Shown: one piece after another, positions 1 through 6,344 of the stretch
Position numbering within the stretch: position 1 is the first letter of the stretch
Layout of the letters: every line of letters begins with the position of its first letter
Assembly: GCA_905210385.1 (NCBI GenBank)
Contig: CAJLWS010000081.1
Location: 1 to 7,095, forward strand
Source: an uncultured Eubacteriales bacterium
Lineage (GTDB): Bacteria > Bacillota > Clostridia > Oscillospirales > Oscillospiraceae
DNA: 7,095 bases
Reading direction: 5' to 3'
Position numbers and translations under genes: made by a program
Notes under the pieces: model-generated
The model's input: only the letters and a program-made list of their open reading frames with translations
Databases searched by the model: none
What the model was told of the DNA's origin: nothing

Positions 1-217
1 CCCCCTGCCGCAGCTCCTCCCGGCTGATCTCCCGGGGTTTGGCGTGGTCAAAGCGCAGGGAGTACTCCTCCACCGCCTCCAGCCCCCGCCGGCGCACATC
101 CTCCAGAATATCCGCCACCGCCCGGTCGATCTCCGCTCCGGCCTGGGCCGCCCGGGCCCGCATGGCGGCGATCTTCTCCTCTTCCCGGCCTGCTCCGGCC
201 ACAACGATCTCCAGCAT
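1..217 (-). CDS. hisD: Histidinol dehydrogenase, N-terminal fragment (runs off the window)
   Basis: HisD oxidises L-histidinol through histidinaldehyde to L-histidine with two NAD+, the last two steps of histidine synthesis, in the cytoplasm. Only about 72 N-terminal residues are visible; the gene leaves the window at base 1. Translating the minus strand gives MLEIVVAGAGREEEK, then a helical stretch and ADILEDVRRRGLEAVEEYSL followed by RFDHAKP. This matches the family's N-terminal pattern of a helix with DVRxRGxxAVxEY and then RFD. The catalytic and zinc-binding residues lie outside the window. Two ATGs are possible, at 223-221 and 217-215. The second is preferred because it lies 9 bases from a perfect AGGAGG, whereas the first lies only 3 bases away. 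It follows hisG by 9-15 bases, so the two are co-transcribed. The family call is firm despite the short length because of the residue pattern and the hisZ-hisG context. Confidence 0.88.
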   Translation of the reverse strand, partial: MLEIVVAGAGREEEKIAAMRARAAQAGAEIDRAVADILEDVRRRGLEAVEEYSLRFDHAKPREISREELRQG

Positions 218-226
218 GGGCATCTT

Positions 227-232
227 CCTCCT
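227..232 (-). promoter_or_regulatory. Ribosome binding site of hisD
   Basis: The minus strand reads AGGAGG directly after the hisG stop codon (TAG at 235-233). Spacing is 9 bases to the ATG at 217 and 3 bases to the ATG at 223. The spacing favours the inner start, giving a protein that begins MLEIVV. Confidence 0.75.
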
Positions 233-874
233 CTACTTCCGTCCGTCCAGCGCCCGCCGGCACCGGTCAATCAACCCCATGATCTCCCCCCTGTGCAGCT
301 TCATGCTGGCCGTATTGACGATGAGCCGGGCGGACACCCGGGCCACGTCCTCAATAGGCTCCAGCCCGTTCTCCCGCAGGGTGGCGCCCGTCTCCACAAT
401 GTCCACGATGCCGTCGGCCAGCCCCAGGATGGGGGCCAGCTCCACGCTGCCCTCGATCCTGATGATCTCCACATCCATCCCTTTTTTTTCAAAGAAGGCC
501 CGGGTCACCTCCGGATATTTGGAGGCGACACGCCGGGTCTTGTAGGTTCCATAGAAGTCGCTGCCCGACTTGACGGCCAGGGCGAACCGGCAACGGCCGA
601 AGCCCAGGTCCAGCACCTCATAGAAAGAGCCAGCCTTTTCCAGAATGGTGTCCTTGCCCACCACCCCCAGGTCGCAAACGCCGTGCTCCACATAGGTGAT
701 CACGTCGGGGGCCTTGGCCAGCACCACGTCCAGGGGATAGTTGGGCAAAGAGTGGATCAGCCTGCGCCCCGGGTCCTTTACCGGGGAGCAGTCCAGCCCC
801 ATCTCCTCGAACAGGGCCACCGACTTGTCCTGGAGCCTGCCCTTGGTCAGGGCGATCTTCAGCCGCGCGCTCAT
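233..874 (-). CDS. hisG: ATP phosphoribosyltransferase catalytic subunit, short form (HisG_S)
   Basis: HisG condenses ATP with PRPP to form N1-(5-phosphoribosyl)-ATP, the first committed and feedback-controlled step of histidine synthesis. The product is 213 aa, the size of the short form that lacks the C-terminal regulatory domain and works as a hetero-octamer with HisZ. The N-terminus, LKIALTKGRL (residues 5-14), is the usual first strand and loop. Residues 141-166 carry the family signature: E141, then D158-I-V-E-T-G-A-T-L166, the PRPP-binding loop. The ATG at 874 overlaps the hisZ stop as ATGA. A GTG at 886 in the same frame would add four residues (MAGG) and has its own purine-rich upstream tract, so the start is not fully settled. 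Codons 129-131 contain a run of eight A on the coding strand, but the frame is intact through it. Because hisZ is frameshifted here, the enzyme may lack its partner. Confidence 0.95.
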   Translation of the reverse strand: MSARLKIALTKGRLQDKSVALFEEMGLDCSPVKDPGRRLIHSLPNYPLDVVLAKAPDVITYVEHGVCDLGVVGKDTILEKAGSFYEVLDLGFGRCRFALAVKSGSDFYGTYKTRRVASKYPEVTRAFFEKKGMDVEIIRIEGSVELAPILGLADGIVDIVETGATLRENGLEPIEDVARVSARLIVNTASMKLHRGEIMGLIDRCRRALDGRK

Positions 875-882
875 ACCTCCAG

Positions 883-900
883 CCACCTCTCTCCCCCCTT
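883..900 (-). promoter_or_regulatory. Ribosome binding region of hisG, with two possible starts
   Basis: On the minus strand AAGGGGGGAG (900-891) lies 4 bases before the in-frame GTG at 886, and AGAGGTGG (890-883) lies 8 bases before the ATG at 874. A further GGAGGT abuts the ATG and is too close to serve it. The ATG fits the usual HisG N-terminus and the overlap with hisZ. The GTG remains a real alternative. Confidence 0.5.
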
Positions 901-1257
901 TTCCAATACCAGCACCCGCCGGACTCCCTTCTCCCGGGCCAGGTTCAGGGTACTGTCCAGGGTACGGCAGGGAGACAGCTCACAGGTGCCCGGCTCGCAG
1001 CGGTCCAAGACCCCCAAAGCCTGGGCCAGCATTCCCTGGCCGTAGTGGACCACCGTTTCCAGCCGGGGCACCCGGACGGACAGGCAGCTGCCCACCCCGT
1101 CCACGTCCACCGCGAACCCGGTGGCCTCCGCCCTCCGGCCGAACCGTTCCACCAGCCGGTCGTAGCGGCCGCCAGAGAGCACCGGGCGCCCCGCGCCCTC
1201 CACATAGCCCCGGAACACCACGCCGGTGTAGTAGTCGATCTGATGGACCAGGCCCAG

Positions 1258-1264
1258 GTCGGAC
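1258..1264 (-). other. Frameshift point in hisZ
   Basis: The minus strand reads GGC TAT GTC C GAC CTG GGC. GTC (1264-1262) is the last codon in the upstream frame, the C at 1261 is unpaired, and GAC (1260-1258) begins the downstream frame with DLGLVH. The net difference is one extra base, or two, or five, missing. As I recall the family, two residues such as SF usually sit between this Val and the Asp, which would fit a five-base loss. There is no homopolymer here to explain a simple sequencing slip. Confidence 0.85.
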
Positions 1265-2036
1265 ATAGCCGCCGTAGCCCGCCGCCTCCAGCTCCTCGTA
1301 GAGCTCGGCCAGGTAGTCCAAACTCTTGCAGGGCCCAGCAAGCTCCCGGGCCTCCTGCAGAACCTCCGCCCCGCCGAACAGGTAGGGCAGCCGGGCCAGG
1401 GCGGCGCGGGCCGGATTCCCCTCCACCGCCTCCAGCATGTCGTTGAGGGCGGCATAGCTCTTCTGCTCAATATAGGAGCGCATCCGCTCCACTTCTTCCG
1501 CCGGCAGCTCCAGCCGGGCGGCCAGGGCGCGGAAGAAGCCGGCGTGGCCCACCTCGATGTGGAAGTCCTCCACCCCGCAGCAGCGCAGGGCGTCCACCGC
1601 CAGGGCGACCATCTCCACGTCCGCCTTCCACCCCACCGCGCCAATCAGCTCCACACCGCACTGGGCGATCTCACTGCTGCCGCCGTCGTGGGCGTGGCCG
1701 GAGCGGAAAACGGTCTGGTCATAGTACAGCCGCTGGGGCAGGGGCATCCCCTTCAGCTTGGTGGCCGCCACCCGGGCGATGGGGGCGGTGGAGTCCGGGC
1801 GCATCACCATGATCTTGCCCGAGCGGTCGATGATCTTCAGCATGGACTCCTGGGGCAGCGGGTTTCCGGACTGGAGGAACAGGTCGTAATACTCCACCTC
1901 CGGCGTGATCACCTCGGCATACCCCCGGCGGCGGAACAGCTCCACCAGAGCCCCTTGCACCTGCCTGCGTTCCAGGCACTCGGCGAACAGGCGGTCCCGG
2001 GTCCCTTCCGGCGTCGTGATGTGCAGACTCATAGCC

Positions 2037-2044
2037 TCACCCCC
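2037..2044 (-). promoter_or_regulatory. Ribosome binding site of hisZ
   Basis: The minus strand reads GGGGGTGA, seven of eight matches to the extended Shine-Dalgarno GGAGGTGA, ending 4 bases before the ATG at 2032. It fixes the hisZ start at MSLHITT and argues against the in-frame ATG at 2092, which would also place the protein start within the promoter region. Confidence 0.7.
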
Positions 2045-2072
2045 GCAGTTCTTTATCTCGCTAATGCAATAA

Positions 2073-2102
2073 ATTCTACCATGTCCCCCCATGACCTGTC
2101 AA
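2073..2102 (-). promoter_or_regulatory. Vegetative (sigma-A type) promoter of the his operon
   Basis: In the 85-base gap between the polC stop and the hisZ start, the minus strand shows a perfect -35 box TTGACA (2102-2097), an 18-base spacer and a -10 box TAGAAT (2078-2073; five of six matches to TATAAT). Transcription would start near 2066, leaving a leader of roughly 33 bases before hisZ. The leader is too short for a T-box or peptide attenuator. The -35 box is embedded in overlapping inverted repeats: on the plus strand TGAC-CT-GTCA (2092-2101) and GTCA-A-TGAC (2098-2106) share one arm. Such repeats could bind a repressor, but that is inference. The promoter makes hisZGD a transcription unit that need not depend on read-through from polC. 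Confidence 0.7.
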
Positions 2103-2117
2103 TGACGAAAGGTACAA

Positions 2118-5100
2118 TCAGAACAGGGAGAGCTGGCTGCTCTCCGGCAGATCGCCGAAGGCCCCTGCTTCCTTGAGCTGGGCCAAATGGGTGCTGGACA
2201 CCTTGGTGCACAGCAGGGAGAACTCCTCAATGGACATGAACTGCTGGTCCTTTCGCTTTTCCATGATGTCCCAACCCACCGTCTCCCCCAGGCCAGCGAT
2301 GGAGGTGAAGGGGGGAATCAGGGCGCCCAGCTCCTCGTCCACCAGGAAGTTGACCGCATGGGAGCGCATGATGTCCATGCTGGTGAAGTGGAAGCCCCGG
2401 AGGTAAAACTCATAGCACACCTCCAGGGTAACCAGCATGTCCTCCTCCACGGCGGTAGGCCGGTCCGCCCGATCCTTCGCATTCTTCTTGTTGTTGATCT
2501 CCTTCATCTTGGCCTTGGCCACTTCTATCCCCCGGCACATGTACTTCTCGTCAAAGGCCTTGGCCCGGATGGAGAAGTAGGCGGCATAGAAGGCCAGGGG
2601 CCGGTGCACCTTGAACCAGGCAATGCGGAAGGCCATCATCACATAGGCCACGGCGTGAGCCTTGGGGAACAGGTATGCGATCTTCTTACAGGAGCCGATG
2701 TACCACTCGGGCACGTTGTGGGCCCTCATCTCGTCCTCCGCCCCCTCGGGCAGGCCCCGGCCCTTGCGCACCGACTCCATGATCTTGAAAGCCCGCTTGG
2801 GCTCGAAGCCCATGGAGATGAGATAGATCATGATGTCGTCCCGGCAGCCGATGGCCTCGTTGACCTTGGCGGTGCCCGAGGTAATCAGGTCCTTGGCGTT
2901 ACCCAGCCACACGTCGGTGCCGTGGGAGAAGCCGGACAGGCGCACCAGGATATCGAACTGGTCGGGGTGGGTGTCCTCCAGCATGCCCCGGACAAAGGAG
3001 GTGCCAAACTCCGGGATGGCTACCGCCCCGGTGGGGCCCAGGATGGGGTCGTCGGTGAAGCCCAGATCCTCCGAGGTGGTGAACAGGCTCATGGTCTCCG
3101 GGTCGTCCAGGCGGATCTTCTGGGGGTCCACCCCGGTGAGGTCCTGGAGCATGCGGATCATGGACGGATCGTCGTGGCCCAGCATGTCCAACTTGAGTAG
3201 ATTGGACTCCATGGAATGGTATTCAAAATGGGTGGTGATGATGTCCGAGTCCTTGTTGTCCGCCGGATGCTGCACCGGGCAGAAGTCGTAGATCTCCTTG
3301 TCCTGGGGGATGACCACCATGCCCCCGGGGTGCTGGCCGGTGGTGCGCTTTACCCCGGTGCACCCCTTGGCCAGGCGGAGCACCTCGGCGAAGGGCACGT
3401 TCTGGCGGCCCGTCACCTCCAGGTACTTCTTCACATAGCCAATGGCGGTCTTCTCCGCCACCGTGCCGATGGTGCCCGCCCGGAACACGTGGTCCTTGCC
3501 AAACAGCTCGAAGGTATACCGATGGGCGCTGGCCTGATACTCCCCGGAGAAGTTCAGGTCGATATCAGGCACTTTGTCCCCGCCAAAGCCCAGGAAGGTC
3601 TCAAAGGGGATATTGAACCCGTCCTTCTCATAGTCCGAACCGCAAACAGGACATTTCCGGTCCGGCATATCCGCACCGCAGCCGTAAGGGTGGGCAGGAT
3701 CTTGGGCGTAGTCGAAGTCGGAGTGCTTACAGTTGGGGCAGCGGTAGTGGGCGGGCAAAGAGTTGACCTCAGTGATGCCCGACAGGAAGGCCACCAGGGA
3801 GGAGCCTACCGAGCCCCGGGAACCAACCAGGTAACCGTGCTCCAGGGAGTTTTGTACCAGCTTCTGGGCAGACATGTAGATCACATCATAGTGGCAGCCG
3901 ATGATATCCTTCAGCTCAGCGTTGATGCGGTCCACCACGATCTGGGGCGGGTTCTCCCCGTAAAGGCGTTTTGCTTTCCCCCATACCAGATCCCGCAGTT
4001 CCCCCTCAGAATTCTCCAGCTTTGGGGCGAATAGACCGTCGGGCAGCGGCCGAACATTGTCGCACCAGTCGGCCACCAGCCTGGGATTGTCGATGACCAC
4101 CCTGTGGGCCATTTCCTCCCCCAGGTAGGCAAACTCCTGTAGCATCTCATCGGTGGTGCGGAAGTAGAGGGGGTTGTCGTTGTCCGCATCCTCAAACTCT
4201 TTGGCCGCCAGCAGAATGTGGCGATAGATCTCGTCCTGGGGATCCATGAAGTGGACATCTCCGGTGGCGCACACCGGCTTACCCATCCGCTCCCCCAGAG
4301 CCACCACAGTACGGTTGAAGCTGCGTAGGTCCTCCATCCCCCGGGCAATCCGGCGGCCCTCCCGGTCCGGGCGGAGCATGTAGGCGTTGTTGGACAGAGG
4401 CTGGATCTCCAGATAGTCATACCAGGAGGCGATGCGCTCCAGTTCGCCCTCGTCCTTACCGTCCACCACCGCCCGGAACAGTTCACCAGCCTCACAAGCG
4501 GAACCTAGAATCAGCCCCTCCCGATTCTCATTGATGAGGGACTTAGGCATGATGGGGTAACGGTTGAAGTGCTCCAGATGGGACAGAGAGATGAGCTTGT
4601 AGAGGTTGCGCAGACCGGTCTGGTTCTTGGCCAGAATAATCAGGTGGTAGGCACTCCGGCGGCCTCGCCCGCCCCGCTTCATGGTAGCGGTGAGGGCGTT
4701 GACCTGGCTGAAGTCGGCCGCTCCCAGCTCCTCCAGCCGGGGGATCAGTCGGGCCAGGATGTCGCCACACACCTGGGCATCGTCGCAGGCCCGGTGATGG
4801 TGGAAGGGTGGCAGCTCCAGGAAATTGGCCACCGTATCCAGCTTGTGGTTGTTCAGCTGGGGGCACAGGTACTGGGCTAGCAGCATGGTATCGATGTACA
4901 TCGGGTCAAAGGCCCGCCCGGACCGGCGGCAGTAGGCCCGGAGGAAGCCGGTGTCAAACTCCGCGTTGTGGGCCACCAGAGGGGTATTCCCCGCCCAGTC
5001 CAGAAAGGCGTCCACCGCCTCCTCCGGCCGGGGGGCGCCCCTGAGCATCTCGTCAGTGATGCTGGTCAGGGAGACGGTTTTCGCGCTCAGGGGGTGGCCC

Positions 5101-6326
5101 GGCCAGGCAAAGGAGGCAAAGCGGTCCACAACCTGACCATCCCGCATACGCACCGCGCCGATCTCAATGATGGCGTCGCTCTTGGCGTCCAGCCCCGTGG
5201 TCTCCAGGTCGAAAGCGATATATTCCCCCCGCAGGGGCAGCGCTCCGGGGCCGTGCACCGGCACCCGCTCGTCCACATCGTTTTGAAGATATGCCTCCAC
5301 CCCGTAGAGAATTTTAATCTTCTCTCCCCGGCCGGAGGCGTTGTAGGCGTCCGGAAAGGACTGCACCACCCCGTGGTCGGTAATGGCAATGGCGGAGTGG
5401 CCCCATTCGATGGCCCGCTTGACCACCGCCTTGGTGTCGCACAGGGCATCCATCATGGACATTTTCGTGTGCAGGTGGAGCTCAATTCTCTTCTCCGGCG
5501 CGGTATCCTTCCGGCCCTCCGGCTTGGGCAGTTCATTGATGCCGTAGGGCTCTAAAATCATGTCATTTTCAAATCGGCTGACGCTCAAGCGCCCCTGGAC
5601 CTGCAAATGCTGGCCGGACTTGATCTGGTCGATGATGGGCTTGGCGATTTCTCCCTCCATAAACTGATTGACCCGGATGGAGCCGGTGTAGTCCGTCACA
5701 TCAAAGCACACCACCCACGCCTTCCGCCGGGGCAGCTCCCGGTGCTCCACATTGAACACATCCCCTTCAATCAGGACGTTGCCCATGTCAAGATTCAGCT
5801 CGCCGATGGATACCGTTTTTTTCTTTCCGTTAATTTTGCCATAGATCTGCCGAACCCTTTTCTTTCCCCCCTGGGAGCCTGGGATGGCGTCCCGCATCAG
5901 CTTGCGGCGCACCGCCTCCATCTGGGCGAAAAGGTCCGGCTCCTTTTTTTCCTCCTTCCGTCCAGCGGCCGGGGAAGAATGCTTCTCTGCAGATGTGGGC
6001 GCCTTCTCCTCCCCGCCCTGTCCAGAGTCCGCCGGCTCCGCGGCAGGCGCCGGCGGTGGCACAGCAGCCGGCTCTTTCTCCGGTTTCTCCGGTAGAACGA
6101 CCTGAACCTCGGCATCGTTCAAACGAAACGCCGAAATCAGGCCGGACCGCGCCCCCTCCAATACCACGGAATCCGTCTCCGGTCCAAACACCCGCACTTC
6201 CATTTTTCGCTGCGCCTTATGTACCCGGACCTGGGCGGGGTACGCCCCTAAAACAGACAGCACTCCTTCTGGGAAGGAGCACCGGCTGAAGGTCTGTTGA
6301 AATGTCGGCATACCAATGCTCTGCAT
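2118..6326 (-). CDS. polC: DNA polymerase III PolC-type, replicative alpha subunit with proofreading exonuclease
   Basis: PolC is the main replicative DNA polymerase of Bacillota, acting at the fork with the sliding clamp. The product is complete at 1402 aa (B. subtilis PolC is about 1437). Order: an N-terminal domain (to about 78); a Pro/Ala/Glu-rich linker (about 80-130); an OB-fold (about 175-265); a PHP domain starting at HLHT (284-287) and TDHG (316-319); the DEDD 3'-5' exonuclease nested in it, with DLETTG (373-378), HNAEFD (453-458) and HRACDDA (H511, D516); the PHP remainder with TGDVHF (688-693); then the palm and fingers. A four-cysteine zinc site is at C863, C866, C883 and C895 or C892. 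The catalytic pair is D921 and D923 in PDIDLNFSGE, with D1047 in LLKLDMLG probably the third. The C-terminus is LPESSQLSLF. No key residue is missing. The ATG at 6326 is preferred: an in-frame TGA lies just upstream, and the next ATG (6311) has no ribosome binding site. Probably co-transcribed with ispG. Confidence 0.98.
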   Translation of the reverse strand: MQSIGMPTFQQTFSRCSFPEGVLSVLGAYPAQVRVHKAQRKMEVRVFGPETDSVVLEGARSGLISAFRLNDAEVQVVLPEKPEKEPAAVPPPAPAAEPADSGQGGEEKAPTSAEKHSSPAAGRKEEKKEPDLFAQMEAVRRKLMRDAIPGSQGGKKRVRQIYGKINGKKKTVSIGELNLDMGNVLIEGDVFNVEHRELPRRKAWVVCFDVTDYTGSIRVNQFMEGEIAKPIIDQIKSGQHLQVQGRLSVSRFENDMILEPYGINELPKPEGRKDTAPEKRIELHLHTKMSMMDALCDTKAVVKRAIEWGHSAIAITDHGVVQSFPDAYNASGRGEKIKILYGVEAYLQNDVDERVPVHGPGALPLRGEYIAFDLETTGLDAKSDAIIEIGAVRMRDGQVVDRFASFAWPGHPLSAKTVSLTSITDEMLRGAPRPEEAVDAFLDWAGNTPLVAHNAEFDTGFLRAYCRRSGRAFDPMYIDTMLLAQYLCPQLNNHKLDTVANFLELPPFHHHRACDDAQVCGDILARLIPRLEELGAADFSQVNALTATMKRGGRGRRSAYHLIILAKNQTGLRNLYKLISLSHLEHFNRYPIMPKSLINENREGLILGSACEAGELFRAVVDGKDEGELERIASWYDYLEIQPLSNNAYMLRPDREGRRIARGMEDLRSFNRTVVALGERMGKPVCATGDVHFMDPQDEIYRHILLAAKEFEDADNDNPLYFRTTDEMLQEFAYLGEEMAHRVVIDNPRLVADWCDNVRPLPDGLFAPKLENSEGELRDLVWGKAKRLYGENPPQIVVDRINAELKDIIGCHYDVIYMSAQKLVQNSLEHGYLVGSRGSVGSSLVAFLSGITEVNSLPAHYRCPNCKHSDFDYAQDPAHPYGCGADMPDRKCPVCGSDYEKDGFNIPFETFLGFGGDKVPDIDLNFSGEYQASAHRYTFELFGKDHVFRAGTIGTVAEKTAIGYVKKYLEVTGRQNVPFAEVLRLAKGCTGVKRTTGQHPGGMVVIPQDKEIYDFCPVQHPADNKDSDIITTHFEYHSMESNLLKLDMLGHDDPSMIRMLQDLTGVDPQKIRLDDPETMSLFTTSEDLGFTDDPILGPTGAVAIPEFGTSFVRGMLEDTHPDQFDILVRLSGFSHGTDVWLGNAKDLITSGTAKVNEAIGCRDDIMIYLISMGFEPKRAFKIMESVRKGRGLPEGAEDEMRAHNVPEWYIGSCKKIAYLFPKAHAVAYVMMAFRIAWFKVHRPLAFYAAYFSIRAKAFDEKYMCRGIEVAKAKMKEINNKKNAKDRADRPTAVEEDMLVTLEVCYEFYLRGFHFTSMDIMRSHAVNFLVDEELGALIPPFTSIAGLGETVGWDIMEKRKDQQFMSIEEFSLLCTKVSSTHLAQLKEAGAFGDLPESSQLSLF
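6075..6092 (-). repeat. Two tandem 9-base units in the polC linker
   Basis: The plus strand has TTTCTCCGG twice in direct succession, coding for PEKPEK within the Pro/Glu-rich linker of PolC. It is in frame (9 bases per unit), so gain or loss of a unit would change only the linker length. A minor feature. Confidence 0.6.
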
Positions 6327-6337
6327 GGATCACTACG

Positions 6338-6343
6338 CTCCTC
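6338..6343 (-). promoter_or_regulatory. Ribosome binding site of polC
   Basis: The minus strand has GAGGAG just after the ispG stop, 11 bases before the ATG at 6326. The spacing is slightly long but it is the only such motif available, and it supports this ATG over the one at 6311. Confidence 0.55.
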
Positions 6344-6344
6344 G

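Larger units (their letters stand above)
871..2032 (-). pseudogene. hisZ: ATP phosphoribosyltransferase regulatory subunit, frameshifted
   Basis: HisZ is a paralogue of histidyl-tRNA synthetase without aminoacylation activity; it binds short-form HisG, activates it and mediates histidine feedback. The first 257 codons (2032-1262) are in one frame. They begin MSLHITTPEGTRD and carry the synthetase-like MRPDSTAPIARV (residues 77-88) and YYDQTVFRSG (103-112), with SEIAQCGVELIG after them. After GGYV the matching sequence continues in another frame: SDLGLVHQIDYYTGVVF, then the motif-3-like GGRYDRLVERFG, ending ...GERWLEV at the TGA at 873-871. The two parts total about 386 residues, close to the roughly 390 usual for HisZ, so almost nothing but the frame is lost. 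Read literally, the first frame runs on for about 93 unrelated residues to a stop at 982-980. The 5' start is ATG 2032 rather than the upstream ATG at 2092, because the ribosome binding site and the family N-terminus both fit it. Either a genuine broken gene or a sequencing or assembly error. Confidence 0.9.

Noticed and set aside
482..489. Run of eight A (coding strand) inside hisG as a phase-variable tract
   Set aside because: It simply encodes Glu-Lys-Lys, the reading frame is intact on both sides, and a housekeeping biosynthetic gene is an unlikely target of phase variation.
44..1045. Long plus-strand open frame (333 codons) opposite hisD, hisG and hisZ
   Set aside because: It lies antisense to three recognised genes, its translation is rich in Pro, Gly, His and Arg as expected from a shadow frame in GC-rich DNA, and it shows no recognisable domain.
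1255..1275. Programmed ribosomal frameshift as the explanation for hisZ
   Set aside because: There is no slippery heptamer or stop codon at the shift point; a +1 slip of the GTC tRNA onto TCC would be mismatched, and HisZ is not known to use recoding.
2033..2117. T-box riboswitch, his attenuator or intrinsic terminator in the polC-hisZ spacer
   Set aside because: The spacer is only 85 bases, the predicted leader about 33, and no stem-loop with a T-tract or run of histidine codons is visible.
2187..4034. Plus-strand open frames (337 and 272 codons) opposite polC
   Set aside because: They are antisense to conserved PolC catalytic sequence and have shadow-like composition (many His, Gly, Val, Leu). 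No family features were seen.
5150..5240. Exonuclease segment in the middle of the PolC PHP domain as a foreign insertion
   Set aside because: A DEDD exonuclease nested in the PHP domain is the normal architecture of PolC.
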